Assembly (NCBI RefSeq): GCF_019511605.1
Contig: NZ_JAEUAV010000001.1
Location: 744,001-808,000 of the forward strand
DNA length: 64,000 nucleotides
Reading direction: 5' to 3'
Origin: Paraburkholderia phenoliruptrix
GTDB lineage: Bacteria > Pseudomonadota > Gammaproteobacteria > Burkholderiales > Burkholderiaceae
The first letter of the stretch is position 1, and the number at the start of each line of letters is the position of its first letter. A model generated the notes under the pieces. The model did not search any database. It was not told the origin of the DNA and saw nothing but the letters and a program-made list of their open reading frames with translations. Positions 17,502-26,928 of this stretch are shown here, piece after piece. A program made the position numbers and the translations under genes.

Positions 17502-18665
17502 TCAGCCGGCGCCAATGTGGCGCATCAGGCGCGCTTTCACATCGGGCGGAGTAATGGTGGGACGCGGCAAGCCGTCCGGCGTGCCACGACGAATCGCGAG
17601 GCGCGCGAAGCGTGGGCCTTCGAGCGGCGCGGATTCGAACAGTTGATCGAGCACGGCCGGATCGTCGCTTTCCACCGCCGACGCATAGCCGCACGCCGCC
17701 GCCACGCCCGCGAACGAAACTTGCGGCGACACCGTGGCCTGGCCGCCCGTGGAGTCGTGCGCGCCGTTGTCGAGCAGCACGTGCGTGAGGTTCGACGGAC
17801 CGTAAGCGCCGAGCGTGGCAAACGCGCCCATGCGCATGAGCGCGGCGCCGTCGCCGTCGAGCGCCACCACATGCAGGTCCGGACGCGCGAGCGCGAGGCC
17901 GAGCGCGAACGGCGTCACGCAGCCCATCGAGCCGACCATGTAGAGCTGGTTCGGACGGTCGTCGATAGCGTAGAGCTCGCGGCCGCAAAAACCGGTGGAC
18001 GCGAGCACCACGGTCGACTCGAGCGGCGTATGCGCAATCACCTTTTTCAGCGCGTCGTGCCGCGACGCCAGATCGCTCGCCGCCACGCTGCCGAACTGCG
18101 AACGCGCAGCCGCCGGCACGCGCCGCGCGCCGGCGGGGCCCGCCTTCAGTTCATACGGCGCGACGCTGCCCTTTTGCATGACGAGCGCATATGGACGGCC
18201 GGTCTGGTCCATATGGGCGATGGCGCGATCCAATGCCGGGCCGATTGCCTCGGCTTGCGTGGGAAAGGTCTCCCAGGGAATTTCCATCGTGTCGAGCATG
18301 GCGGGCGTAACCGGGCCCATCAACGCATGCTGCGGTTCGTCGGCGACGCCCGGCTGACCGCGCCACGTGACGATCAGCAGTTGCGGCAGACGGAAAGTCC
18401 ACGTCAGCGAGGTGAGCGGGCTCACCGCGTTGCCGAGCCCGGAGTTCTGCATCATGGTGATGCCGCGGCGCCCATTACGGGCGCCTAGCGCGACGCCCGC
18501 TATCAGCGCGACGGCGTCGCCTTCATTGGCCGCCGACACGTAATGCAGCGACTCGTCCTGCAGCACATAGTTGATGAACGGCGTCAGGTACGAGCACGGC
18601 ACGCCGGCATACCAGTCGAAGCCGCGTTCGCGCGCCGCCTCGACAAACTGTGCTGCTTCGATCAT
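17502..18665 (-). CDS. ppd: Phosphonopyruvate decarboxylase
   Basis: A 387-residue thiamine-diphosphate enzyme that converts phosphonopyruvate to phosphonoacetaldehyde, pulling the unfavourable PEP mutase reaction forward. The N-terminal pyrimidine-binding half shows [17 protein letters not shown] and [13 protein letters not shown] with the activating glutamate; the C-terminal half has the ThDP/magnesium motif [18 protein letters not shown] ending in [13 protein letters not shown]. Length fits the family (about 380). The gene overlaps the PEP mutase fusion gene by four bases (ATGA), so the two are translationally coupled. Confidence 0.93.
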   Translation of the reverse strand: MIEAAQFVEAARERGFDWYAGVPCSYLTPFINYVLQDESLHYVSAANEGDAVALIAGVALGARNGRRGITMMQNSGLGNAVSPLTSLTWTFRLPQLLIVTWRGQPGVADEPQHALMGPVTPAMLDTMEIPWETFPTQAEAIGPALDRAIAHMDQTGRPYALVMQKGSVAPYELKAGPAGARRVPAAARSQFGSVAASDLASRHDALKKVIAHTPLESTVVLASTGFCGRELYAIDDRPNQLYMVGSMGCVTPFALGLALARPDLHVVALDGDGAALMRMGAFATLGAYGPSNLTHVLLDNGAHDSTGGQATVSPQVSFAGVAAACGYASAVESDDPAVLDQLFESAPLEGPRFARLAIRRGTPDGLPRPTITPPDVKARLMRHIGAG

Positions 18666-20386
18666 TGCGCCGCTCCGTTCGCTGCGTCAGCGTCCGCACC
18701 GCCGACGGACGCTGCGAGCGGCGTCTGCCCGTGCGCGAAGTCGCCCGCGCGGCGGAAGTCTTCCAGATCGTTGACGCCGCGCCAGTGGCCGTGCACGTAC
18801 TGCACCTCGATGGACTCACCGGCTTCGATCAGCGCGTTCAGCAACGCGGGCATGTCGAGCGACGCAAAATCGGCGCGCGCCTGCAACTCGCGCATCACGG
18901 TCTGCAGACGCTCGCGGCCTGCGCCGCGCACGTTCAGAAGACCGACCCAGCGGCCATGCGGCGTTTGTGCAGCGATTGCCGACGACGCCTCCTGCCCGCT
19001 CGACACATGACGCAGCACCACCTTGTTGCCGAACAGACCGCGGTCGTCGGCGGCCGAGCACCACGCGAAGTCGCGCACGCTTGCGTTTTCCGCGTCGGTC
19101 AGCGAAGAATCCACCACCACGCTGAACGCCGCTTCACTCTCCACCAAGTCGCGCAGAATGTAGCTGCGGAACAGCAGATCGCCGTAAGAAATCACGGTGT
19201 CGCCTGAGAGCTTGTCGAGCGCGCATGCGAGCGACGCGAGTTCGCCCGTCTCGGCATGCCTGTCGTTGACGACCAGCTTGATGCCGGCCGTGTCGATCGC
19301 ATCGGCGCGATAACCGCCGACCACGGTGATGTCGTTGACGCCCTGCTTCTTGAATGCGTCGACGAGCCAGCGCAACAGCGGCTTGCCGGCCACCGGCAGC
19401 ATGACTTTCGGGCGGTCTTGCGTGACGGCCTCGAGGCCCTTGCCGCGGCTCGCCGCGAGCACGACGGCGGAGCCTGCCGCCCGGCCGCTCGACAGATAGC
19501 GGTCTTCGGCTTCCGAATATTCGTCGGCGTCCTGCAAGCGGAAAATCTCGTTGACGGCCGCGATGCGGTCTTCGACGTTCACGAGCGTTTCGCTCGTATG
19601 GATCTCGCGCGCCACCGCCTGCATTGCCGAGGTTGCCGCGCGAATCAGATGGTTCGCCCAGATCACCGTGCTGATGCCGGCTTCGCGGAACACTTCTGTC
19701 GGCGTGCTGTAGTACTTGGTCGGCACGATGACGAGCGGCGCGCGGCCGGCCCATTCGCGCGCGAACTCCAGAATTTCGTCGGGCCGCGAGAGCTTGCTGT
19801 GAATCAGGATGGCGTCCGCACCGGCGAGGCGGTAGGCTTCCGCGCGGCGCAACGCCTCTTCCATGCCCCAGCCCGCGATCAGCGCTTCCACGCGGGCGAC
19901 AATCGAAAAATTCTCGTCCGACTGCGAGTCTTTGCCGGCCTTGATCTTGCCGCAGAATTCGTCGATGTCGGCAAGCGGCTGCGCCTCACCGTTGATGAAG
20001 CTATTGGTTTTCGGAAACTGCTTGTCTTCGATGCACACGCCGGCAATGCCGCGCTGCTCCAGCTTGCGCACCAGACGGCGCACGTTGTTGAAGTTGCCGT
20101 AGCCGGTGTCGCCGTCGAGCAGGATCGGCAGATCGCTCGCGTCGGCCATGAATTCGAGGTTGTCGACCACCTGGGTCCAACTGGCTTCGTTGTTGTCGCG
20201 CACGCCGAATTGCGCGGAGATCGCGAGCCCTGAGCCCCAGATCGCCTTGAAGCCGGCCTCGCGAACGATGCGCGCCGAAAGGCCGTTGTGGGCTTCCATC
20301 ATGAATTCGAGTTCGTTGCTCACGAGCATCTGGCGCAGGCGCGCGCTGCGTGAAGCGGAAACAAAAGCGGGTTCGCGGGCGTTCAT
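18662..20386 (-). CDS. Phosphoenolpyruvate mutase fused to a PntC-like nucleotidyltransferase
   Basis: A 574-residue two-domain protein. Residues 1 to about 300 form a PEP mutase of the isocitrate-lyase superfamily: [10 protein letters not shown] (residues 92-101) and the hallmark [10 protein letters not shown] (120-129). PEP mutase makes the carbon-phosphorus bond of phosphonopyruvate. Residues about 315-570 form a nucleotidyltransferase: [34 protein letters not shown] and a conserved WRGVNDLED near the end. Comparable domains (PntC) activate AEP with CTP to give CMP-AEP for attachment to lipids or glycans; that substrate is inferred. ATG 20386 is preferred because AGGAG lies eight bases upstream; a GTG lies nine bases earlier. 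Confidence 0.92.
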   Translation of the reverse strand: MNAREPAFVSASRSARLRQMLVSNELEFMMEAHNGLSARIVREAGFKAIWGSGLAISAQFGVRDNNEASWTQVVDNLEFMADASDLPILLDGDTGYGNFNNVRRLVRKLEQRGIAGVCIEDKQFPKTNSFINGEAQPLADIDEFCGKIKAGKDSQSDENFSIVARVEALIAGWGMEEALRRAEAYRLAGADAILIHSKLSRPDEILEFAREWAGRAPLVIVPTKYYSTPTEVFREAGISTVIWANHLIRAATSAMQAVAREIHTSETLVNVEDRIAAVNEIFRLQDADEYSEAEDRYLSSGRAAGSAVVLAASRGKGLEAVTQDRPKVMLPVAGKPLLRWLVDAFKKQGVNDITVVGGYRADAIDTAGIKLVVNDRHAETGELASLACALDKLSGDTVISYGDLLFRSYILRDLVESEAAFSVVVDSSLTDAENASVRDFAWCSAADDRGLFGNKVVLRHVSSGQEASSAIAAQTPHGRWVGLLNVRGAGRERLQTVMRELQARADFASLDMPALLNALIEAGESIEVQYVHGHWRGVNDLEDFRRAGDFAHGQTPLAASVGGADADAANGAAQ

Positions 20387-20487
20387 TTTATGCACTCCTG
20401 GTGGCGGCCTACTGCGGGCTACTTGGCGCTCTTTTTGCCCGACTGGCGACTGGAAAATGGCGACTATAGCGGAATTTTCATTTATTC

Positions 20488-20573
20488 GTCATTCGCATGA
20501 CCTGGCTTTTTCTGGCGTGCGGTTAAGTGGAGAAATGTGTCATTTTTTGCGGAATGACGCGCCGCGCGTCATT
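20488..20573. promoter_or_regulatory. Array of GTCATT half-sites upstream of the phosphonate operon
   Basis: Five GTCAT(T) half-sites lie within 86 bp: an inverted pair GTCAT-TCGC-ATGAC at 20488-20501, GTCATT at 20539-20544, and a perfect 9-bp inverted repeat AATGACGCG-CCG-CGCGTCATT at 20553-20573. The nearest edge is about 100 bp upstream of the PEP mutase start. Arrangement and position suggest binding sites for a dimeric regulator, but no regulator gene adjoins the operon. The remaining sequence to 20780 shows nothing further I can name. Confidence 0.5.
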
Positions 20574-20781
20574 TAGAACCGGTTGGCGCAATGCGGACTT
20601 CTCACGAATTCGCCATTTCGATTTACGCCAACGCGCGTTGAGTGAAACTCACCGCAGAAAATCGCCATTCGATTTCACTTCCGCGCAAGCGGAAAATAAA
20701 TGCCGTCAATCGGCGCGCGGAATCAGCGCGATTAATTTCCGCATGCTCGACGAAGCGCCGCGCAGCGCCGTTTAGTCAGAC

Positions 20782-20828
20782 GAAACCCCGTGCCAGCAGG
20801 GGTTTCCCCTGCCTCAGGAACCACCTGA
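20782..20828 (+). promoter_or_regulatory. Mutually exclusive hairpins in the chemoreceptor leader
   Basis: Hairpin A pairs GAAACCCC (20782-20789) with GGGGTTTC (20799-20806). Hairpin B pairs GCAGGGG (20796-20802) with CCCCTGC (20806-20812) around a TTT loop. They share the GGGG run, so they cannot form together. A third small hairpin, TCAGG-AACCA-CCTGA, follows. They end about 72 bp before the chemoreceptor ATG. The shape recalls an RNA switch, but I recognise no riboswitch class. Confidence 0.35.
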
Positions 20829-20899
20829 AAGCTGCCGTTAAACAGGTCAGCAGCACCGGCTCATCCGATAGACCTTTTTGCCAAGCACGCCCCTTTGCC

Positions 20900-22441
20900 A
20901 TGACTCTGAACAAAAAACTGGCCTCAATGATCGCTGTTCTCTGGTTTGGCCTGATCCTGATCGGCGGCTTCGGCGCGTGGCAAAGCCGTGCGTCGATGAT
21001 CGCCGACCGGCGCGGCCAGCTCACCGCGCTGATCGACCAGGCGAATCACGTCGTCGGCCGTTACTACGCGTTGGCGCAACAGCACACCCTCACGGAAGAC
21101 GAAGCGAAGAAGCAGGCGCTCGCCACGCTCGAGTCGATGCGTTACGGCAAGGACGGCTACATCTCCGTGAACGACTCGCAGCCCGTCATGCTGATGCATC
21201 CGTTCAAGAAAGAGCTGGTCGGCAAGAACATGGGACAGTTCACGGACCCCGCGGGCAACCATCTGTTCACGGACATCGTGACAGCAGGCAAGCGCGAAGG
21301 CGGCGGCTTTGTCGATTATCTGTGGGCCAAGCCCGGCAGCGACAAACCCGTGGCCAAGACCAGCTATTCGCTGCATTTCCAGCCGTGGGACCTGTATCTC
21401 GTCACCGGCATGTACATGGACGACGTACAGCGCGCGTTCTACGCGAGCCTGTTGCGCTGGCTCGCCATTACGGTTGCGCTCGGCGCGATCGCCACAGCCA
21501 TCATGGTGCTGGTGCTGCGCAGCGTGCGCCGCTCGCTCGGCGGCGACCTGGAAGTGGCCGTCGAGCACGCGCAACTGATGGCGCGCGGCAATCTCGCAGT
21601 GCGCGTGCCGGTCAAGGAAAACGACGCCGGCAGCCTGCTGCATGCGTTGCAGAGCATGCAGGCCGGCCTGGTCGACACCGTTTCGCGAGTGCGCATGGGT
21701 ACGGAGAACATCAACATCGGGGCGAGCGAGATTGCCGCCGGCAATACCGATCTGTCGCAACGCACGGAGGAACAGGCCGCTGCGCTGGTTCAGACGGCGT
21801 CGAGCATGGATCAGATGACCGTCAACGTGAAGCAGAACGCGGACAGCGCGCAGCAGGCGGCGCAACTCGCGGGTCAGGCCGCCGACGTCGCCACGCGCGG
21901 CAGCCGCGTGGTGGACGACGTGGTGCGCACGATGGGCGAGATCACGACGAGCTCGCGGCAGATCGGCGACATCATCGGCGTGATCGACGGCATTGCCTTC
22001 CAGACCAACATTCTCGCGTTGAACGCGGCGGTGGAAGCGGCCCGCGCGGGCGAACAGGGACGCGGCTTCGCCGTGGTCGCCGCCGAAGTGCGCAGCCTCG
22101 CGCAACGCTCGGCCACGGCCGCGAAGGAAATCAAGGCGCTGATCGAAACCTCCACCACCACCGTGGAAGCGGGCGCGTCGCTGGTCTCGAACGCGGGCTC
22201 GACGATGGGCGAAATCGTGCAGTCGGTGCGTCGAGTGAACGAAATTCTCGAGGAAATCAGCAACGCGTCGCGCGAGCAGAGCGCAGGCATCGAGCAGGTG
22301 AATCGCGCAGTCGGCGAAATGGATCAGGTCACGCAGCAGAACGCGGCGCTCGTCGAGCAGGCCGCCGCCGCCGCTCATTCGCTGAAGGACCAGGTAGGTG
22401 TGTTGCGCGAGGCGATTTCGAGCTTCTCGCTGCCTGCGTGA
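20900..22441 (+). CDS. Methyl-accepting chemotaxis protein with Cache-type sensor
   Basis: A 513-residue membrane chemoreceptor. One membrane helix at the N-terminus ([18 protein letters not shown]) is followed by a periplasmic single-Cache domain with the typical [11 protein letters not shown] and a second helix near residues 190-212. A HAMP domain leads into the cytoplasmic signalling region with the highly conserved hairpin tip ([19 protein letters not shown]), the part that contacts CheA and CheW. Cache_2 receptors often sense small organic acids; the ligand cannot be deduced here. There is no obvious C-terminal CheR-binding pentapeptide. It stands alone, with no che genes next to it, and ends before a strong terminator. 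Confidence 0.93.
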   Translation: MTLNKKLASMIAVLWFGLILIGGFGAWQSRASMIADRRGQLTALIDQANHVVGRYYALAQQHTLTEDEAKKQALATLESMRYGKDGYISVNDSQPVMLMHPFKKELVGKNMGQFTDPAGNHLFTDIVTAGKREGGGFVDYLWAKPGSDKPVAKTSYSLHFQPWDLYLVTGMYMDDVQRAFYASLLRWLAITVALGAIATAIMVLVLRSVRRSLGGDLEVAVEHAQLMARGNLAVRVPVKENDAGSLLHALQSMQAGLVDTVSRVRMGTENINIGASEIAAGNTDLSQRTEEQAAALVQTASSMDQMTVNVKQNADSAQQAAQLAGQAADVATRGSRVVDDVVRTMGEITTSSRQIGDIIGVIDGIAFQTNILALNAAVEAARAGEQGRGFAVVAAEVRSLAQRSATAAKEIKALIETSTTTVEAGASLVSNAGSTMGEIVQSVRRVNEILEEISNASREQSAGIEQVNRAVGEMDQVTQQNAALVEQAAAAAHSLKDQVGVLREAISSFSLPA

Positions 22442-22581
22442 AGTAGTACCTGTGAAGTCGTGGGCTTGAAGCCTCTCGTTTGAAGGCGTACGCGCGTGAA
22501 GGGCCACTACGGGAAGCGCGCTCGACAGGAGGCGAGCGCGCCTTGAAATGCCGCGTATGAATCGACGCATCGACCGAACAG

Positions 22582-22620
22582 AAAAAGCCGCGCGGACGTA
22601 AAAGTCCGCGCGGCTTTTTT
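22582..22620 (+). terminator. Rho-independent terminator after the chemoreceptor gene
   Basis: An 11-bp perfect stem GCCGCGCGGAC (22587-22597) pairs with 22604-22614 around a GTAAAA loop, preceded by AAAAA and followed by TTTTTT. The flanking A and T runs could extend the stem and let it work on both strands. Confidence 0.9.
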
Positions 22621-22718
22621 GCGTCCGTCGAGCGAGTTGGCTTGCAGTAATCTCGCATACAGATTACGTTCTCATTACAATGAGCCGTGCCGCAAGCCAA
22701 CCCGCAGTTTATTCATTC

Positions 22719-24440
22719 ATGATCCATAAGAAAAAGTCCCAGCCGCGCGATCCTTACGCACCGGTCGCGAAGAACCAGTTGCTGGTCGCGCGCCTGCCGA
22801 TGTGGCGCTCCAGGCTCATCGTGGTGCTGGTGTTCGCCGCCTTTGCCGCGCTCGCCGGGCGGGCGTTCTGGGTTCAGGTGCTCAACCGCGACTTTTACGT
22901 CGACCAGGGGCAAAAGCGCTACCAACGCACCATCGAGCTCGACGCAACGCGCGGGCGCATTGTCGACCGCAATGGCTCGATGCTCGCCGTGAGCCTCGCG
23001 ACCTACGAGATCTGGGCTTCCCCCAAACTGCTCGACGAAGCCGCGTTGCCGCCGCTGTCGAGGCTCCTCGACCTGCCGCTCGCGGAACTGCGCCGCCGTC
23101 TGAACGGCGACAAGACCTTCGTGCTGCTCAAGCGTCAGGTGGATGCGGAGACGGCCGGGCATCTGTCGAAGCTCGGGCTCGCGGGCATCACGCAGATCGC
23201 CGATTCAAAGCGCTTTTATCCGGAAGGCGAGTCGGCGGCTCACGTCGTCGGGTTCACCGACATCGAGGACAACGGTCAGGAAGGCGTCGAACTCGCCGCG
23301 AACGAACAATTGCTTGGGGTGCCCGGCCATCGCGAAGTGATCCGCGACAGACTGGGCCGCGTCGTATCGGAAACGCGGCCGCTCGTGCCCGCACAGAACG
23401 GCGAAACGATTCATTTGACGATCGACCGGCGCATCCAGCAGCTCGCGTATGCACAGTTGAAGGAGGCAATCGCAAAGCATCGCGCGGAAGCGGGCAGCGT
23501 GGTGGTCCTCGACGCGCGCAACGGCGAAATTCTCGCGCTCGCCAACTATCCGAGCTTCGATCCGAACGACCGCGCGCGCCTGACCGGGCGGCAGTTGCGC
23601 AATCGCGCGGTGGTCGACACCTTCGAACCGGGTTCGACGATCAAGCCGGTAGTCGTCGCGCTTTCCATCGACGACGGCAAGGTGCGGCCCCAAAGCACCA
23701 TCGACACCGCGCCGGGCTGGTACAAGATCGGCCCCGCGGTGATCCACGACACCTCGAATCATGGCGTCATGACGGTTGCCGAGGCCGTGCAGAAGTCGAG
23801 CAATATCGCGCTCGCCAAGCTCGCGCTGAATCTGCCAGCCGAAAAAATCTGGGCCAAATATCAGGAGTACGGGCTTGGCGTGCGGCCGGAGCTGACGTTT
23901 CCGGGCGTGGCATCGGGCAAGGTGCGCCCGTACAAACGCTGGCGCCCCATCGAGCAGGCGACGATGGCTTACGGCTACGGCCTCTCGGCATCGCTGTTGC
24001 AGATCGCGCAGATCTACACCGCGTATGCCGGCGACGGCACGATGCGCCCGGTGCGCCTCGTGCGCGAGGACGGCAATGGGGCGGCAGTCGCATCTAGCCG
24101 GCACGCGGTCACCACGCCGGCCACCGCACGCGCGATCCGCGCGATGCTGGAAATGGCCACCGGCGACGGCGGCACAGGCCGTGCGGCAACGGTGGAAGGC
24201 TATCGCGTCGGCGGCAAGACCGGCACCGCGCGTAAGCAGGTCGGCGCGAGTTACGCGAAAAACCGCTACCGCGCGCTCTTTGTCGGCATGGCGCCGATGA
24301 GCGATCCGCGCCTGATCGTCGCCGTCATGATCGACGACCCCGCGGGCAAGGCGTTTTACGGCGGCACCGTGGCCGGGCCCGTGTTCAGCGCAGTGACGGG
24401 CGGCGCGCTGCAATTGCTGGGCGTGCCGCCGGATGCGTGA
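22719..24440 (+). CDS. Penicillin-binding protein 2 / FtsI-like D,D-transpeptidase
   Basis: About 573 residues. A basic cytoplasmic N-terminus and one membrane anchor (LIVVLVFAAFAALAGRAFWV) precede a dimerisation domain (RGRIVDRNG, FYPEGESAAHVVGFT) and the transpeptidase domain. The three active-site motifs are all present: STIK (EPGSTIKPVV), SSN (QKSSNIAL) and KTG (GGKTGTARK). The enzyme cross-links peptidoglycan and belongs to the FtsI class. It does not lie in a division and cell-wall cluster, so it is probably a second FtsI-type paralogue. Start choice is uncertain: an upstream ATG at 22680 is possible and neither has a clear ribosome binding site. Confidence 0.9.
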   Translation: MIHKKKSQPRDPYAPVAKNQLLVARLPMWRSRLIVVLVFAAFAALAGRAFWVQVLNRDFYVDQGQKRYQRTIELDATRGRIVDRNGSMLAVSLATYEIWASPKLLDEAALPPLSRLLDLPLAELRRRLNGDKTFVLLKRQVDAETAGHLSKLGLAGITQIADSKRFYPEGESAAHVVGFTDIEDNGQEGVELAANEQLLGVPGHREVIRDRLGRVVSETRPLVPAQNGETIHLTIDRRIQQLAYAQLKEAIAKHRAEAGSVVVLDARNGEILALANYPSFDPNDRARLTGRQLRNRAVVDTFEPGSTIKPVVVALSIDDGKVRPQSTIDTAPGWYKIGPAVIHDTSNHGVMTVAEAVQKSSNIALAKLALNLPAEKIWAKYQEYGLGVRPELTFPGVASGKVRPYKRWRPIEQATMAYGYGLSASLLQIAQIYTAYAGDGTMRPVRLVREDGNGAAVASSRHAVTTPATARAIRAMLEMATGDGGTGRAATVEGYRVGGKTGTARKQVGASYAKNRYRALFVGMAPMSDPRLIVAVMIDDPAGKAFYGGTVAGPVFSAVTGGALQLLGVPPDA

Positions 24441-24583
24441 GGGGCGCCTTTGCGCTACGCACACGCAAGCTTCCGGTGCTGTTACAACGGCATCCTGAAG
24501 ACTTCCGGCGCGCTTACGGGCCTGCGGTCACGCAGGCTCGCGCGGGCGGCCCGCCTTTTGGACACGCTACGCGCAGCACGGCC

Positions 24584-25690
24584 TCAGTCGCGCGCGGTCT
24601 CGCCGAGCAGCGCCTCCACGCGGTTGCGTCCGTTGTGCTTGGCCTGATACATCGCGCGGTCGGCCTCGTCCATCATCGCGCGGCCCAGCGCCACCGCTTC
24701 GGCCGGCGAGCCGCTCACCGTACGGGCCGCCACGCCGATCGACACGGTCAACGCAATGCGTTCGCCGTCGTCGTCTAGCAGATGCAGTTTTTCGACCGCT
24801 ACGCGAACCCGCTCGGCCACCGTCTGCGCGTCCGCACGGTCGCCCTGCACCAGCGCGGCGAACTCTTCGCCGCCATAACGCGCCACCGTATCGCCGAGCC
24901 GCACCTGCTGCCGCACGCACGCCGCCACCGCGGCCAGCGCGCGGTCGCCGGTCTGATGTCCGTAGGTGTCGTTGATCCGCTTGAAACTGTCGACGTCGAT
25001 AAAAAGACAGGCGAGCGGCACGCCGTAACGCGCCGCACGTACCAATTCTTCGCGCAGACGCTCGTCGAAATAGCGGCGGTTGGACAGTCCCGTGAGCGGG
25101 TCGGTCATGCCCAACTGCTTGAGCCGTTCGCGGTGCGAGACGTTGTCGAGGCTCGCGGTCACGATGCTCGCAAAACGCTCGAGAATGTCGGTCGCCATGC
25201 CCTGCGCAAAGCGGTTCGCGTCGTCGCTGCCAAGGCACAGATAACCGCTCACGGTATGACCGGCGGCAAGCGGCAGGAGAATTGCGCTCGCCGGCACCTG
25301 CGCGTCGCCGAAAAATGCCCGGCGCGACACCTCGTCCAGTTCGCGTGGCCGGCCAAGCCACGGCTGTCCGCCTTCGCACAGGCACTGCGCCACCCTGCGC
25401 GCCTCGCGCGATGTCTTCAGGTTCGGGCGGTCCATGGCGCGCAGCGCGGCGGGCTCGAGCAGTTCGAGCAGCATGGGCGCGCGTTCGTCGAGCCATAGCG
25501 AGACCGCCGACAGCGAGAACTCGCGCGGCAAGTGGCCAAACAAGGTGTCGAGAAACGACACGAAGTCCTGCGCGCCGATCAAGCGCAGTTCGACGTCCTG
25601 AAAGCGGCGCAGCGTGCGTTCGTTGTGCTGCACGGTGTCGACGAGCGAGCGCAGACGCTCGGAAAGCGGCGTTGGGGCAGGATAGATCAC
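24584..25690 (-). CDS. Diguanylate cyclase (DUF484/GAF-like sensor plus GGDEF)
   Basis: A 368-residue cytoplasmic protein. The N-terminal half (about 1-195) begins with a short coiled-coil segment (LRSLVDTVQHNERTLRRFQD) and then a GAF-like fold of the DUF484 type. The C-terminal GGDEF domain starts at MTDPLTGLSNRRYFDERL; the active-site loop is RYGGEEF, a catalytically competent form, and an RLGD sequence just before it provides the inhibitory I-site. It should make cyclic di-GMP from two GTP and be subject to product inhibition. No membrane segment is seen. No phosphodiesterase or effector gene adjoins it. Confidence 0.9.
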   Translation of the reverse strand: MIYPAPTPLSERLRSLVDTVQHNERTLRRFQDVELRLIGAQDFVSFLDTLFGHLPREFSLSAVSLWLDERAPMLLELLEPAALRAMDRPNLKTSREARRVAQCLCEGGQPWLGRPRELDEVSRRAFFGDAQVPASAILLPLAAGHTVSGYLCLGSDDANRFAQGMATDILERFASIVTASLDNVSHRERLKQLGMTDPLTGLSNRRYFDERLREELVRAARYGVPLACLFIDVDSFKRINDTYGHQTGDRALAAVAACVRQQVRLGDTVARYGGEEFAALVQGDRADAQTVAERVRVAVEKLHLLDDDGERIALTVSIGVAARTVSGSPAEAVALGRAMMDEADRAMYQAKHNGRNRVEALLGETARD

Positions 25691-25859
25691 GTTTTCGGCA
25701 GTTTTCAGCGGTGCGGGCTCGTGGCCTGGAACTCAAACGAGGTCGGTGACTTTTATAACGGCCCTTTTTGCGGCGTCTTGAGGAAAACGCACGGCAAGCC
25801 GCCGCGCAAACATTTAGCGCCTCTTAAGTCTCGCTTAATTCTTTGCTGTAACCATGCGA

Positions 25860-25905
25860 CTCAACATCCCCTGTTGAGCCGCCAGATCATCGGCGGCGTT
25901 TTTTT
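25860..25905 (+). ncRNA. Candidate small RNA or structured leader: two tandem hairpins and T-run
   Basis: Hairpin 1 pairs CTCAACA (25860-25866) with TGTTGAG (25872-25878) around TCCCC. Hairpin 2 pairs GCCGCC (25878-25883) with GGCGGC (25892-25897) and is followed by seven T residues ending at 25905. It begins about 170 bp upstream of the divergent cyclase gene's start and ends 64 bp before the next gene. A weak -10-like TGTAAC lies near 25848. It could be a short RNA ending at its own terminator, or an attenuator for the gene at 25970. No known RNA family recognised. Confidence 0.35.
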
Positions 25906-25969
25906 CAGCGATGTTCGCCGATGCGTCAAAAGACAGGCTGCATGCCTGCGAAAAGAAGGAGGTCAAACC

Positions 25970-26227
25970 ATGGTTGAGAACGCGGTATTCGAACATCTGC
26001 GCGCCATGCCCGACAACGAATGGGTGCAGCAGATTCACTCATGCAAGGTCTCGGACCCGTTGCAGCCGCCTTGGGGACGTTCATACCGGCTCGTCGAATG
26101 GACCATGAAGCACACGCCGCAAGCGAGCCGCCGCGTGGTGCCCGCCGAAAGCACGCCGCTGCAGATCGCACAGGCCGTCGTCTCGCATGTGCCTGGCCGG
26201 CGCTTTTGTCAGCAGGGCGACGAATAG
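25970..26227 (+). CDS. Small conserved hypothetical protein
   Basis: An 85-residue soluble protein beginning MVENAVFEHLRAMPDNEW. It has a strong ribosome binding site, AAGGAGG, seven bases before the ATG, which supports a real gene. No domain is recognised; charged helical segments alternate with a WGRSYRLVEW stretch. The last 19 bases overlap, tail to tail, the end of the convergent isomerase gene. The tandem hairpins at 25860-25905 lie in its leader. Confidence 0.7.
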   Translation: MVENAVFEHLRAMPDNEWVQQIHSCKVSDPLQPPWGRSYRLVEWTMKHTPQASRRVVPAESTPLQIAQAVVSHVPGRRFCQQGDE

Positions 26228-26841
26228 CAGAAGTCGAGCGCGTCGTCGAGGCGGTCGTTACCCCAGAACATCTCGTTGCCCACAAAGAACGTGGGCGCGC
26301 CGAAAATGCCTTTTGCCGCGGCAGCTTCTGTCTGTTCCCGCAGACGCAGTTTGTTCGCGTCGCTCTGCGCGTCGGCAATGATCTGCTGCGCGGGCAAACC
26401 GAGTTTCGCGAGCGCTTCGCTCACCACTTCCACCGAACCGATATCGCGGTCATGCACGAAATTCTGCTGCATGATCTCGCGGCAATACGCGGCGATCCAC
26501 TCACGCTGCGCGCCGAGCAACGCCACGCGCAACGCAAGCAACGCGGCGCGCGGAAAAACGCTTGGGCCCGTCCACGCCAGGCCGTATTTGCGGCACTGGC
26601 GTTCCATATCCTTCCAGACGTAGGCGCCCTTCTCCTTCTGCAGCACGAACGGAGAGTTGTCGTAGCCGAGCGCGCGAAAAATCGGCCCGAGCAGAAACGG
26701 CCGCCACAGAACACGCACGCCTCGGGCCGCGGCCTCGGCCTCGATCCGCATCGCGCTCAGGTAACTGTAATTGCTGCCGAAGTCAAACCAGAACTCGATG
26801 TCGCGCGCGGGCGCAGGCGGCGAAGCGGTGGCGTCATTCAT
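26209..26841 (-). CDS. 2-hydroxychromene-2-carboxylate isomerase family protein (DsbA-like fold)
   Basis: A 210-residue protein with the thioredoxin/DsbA-like fold of HCCA isomerases and kappa-class glutathione transferases. Features: IEFWFDFGSNYSYLSAMR near the N-terminus, in which the usual active-site serine motif occurs, and KGIFGAPTFFVGNEMFWGNDRLD near the C-terminus with the cis-proline segment. Family members isomerise a naphthalene-catabolism intermediate using glutathione, but many relatives occur outside such pathways, as here. The start at 26841 gives an N-terminus MNDATASPP; the ribosome binding site is weak. Confidence 0.85.
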   Translation of the reverse strand: MNDATASPPAPARDIEFWFDFGSNYSYLSAMRIEAEAAARGVRVLWRPFLLGPIFRALGYDNSPFVLQKEKGAYVWKDMERQCRKYGLAWTGPSVFPRAALLALRVALLGAQREWIAAYCREIMQQNFVHDRDIGSVEVVSEALAKLGLPAQQIIADAQSDANKLRLREQTEAAAAKGIFGAPTFFVGNEMFWGNDRLDDALDFCYSSPC

Positions 26842-26928
26842 CTCGTCTCTCTTGCAATGTCTGACAGTCGAACAGCACAAGCTTGCCTATGATAAGAGTC
26901 TTTGCGACCCCAAACCCAAGGTGGAAGC

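Noticed and set aside
20840..20899. Sigma-28 promoter before the chemoreceptor
   Set aside because: TCCGATAG resembles the -10 element, but the nearest TAAA is about 21 bases upstream instead of about 15.
20878..22446. Second long plus-strand frame across the chemoreceptor gene, and its minus-strand counterpart
   Set aside because: Arg/Gly/His-rich composition shows they are shadow frames; the chemoreceptor frame carries all conserved motifs.
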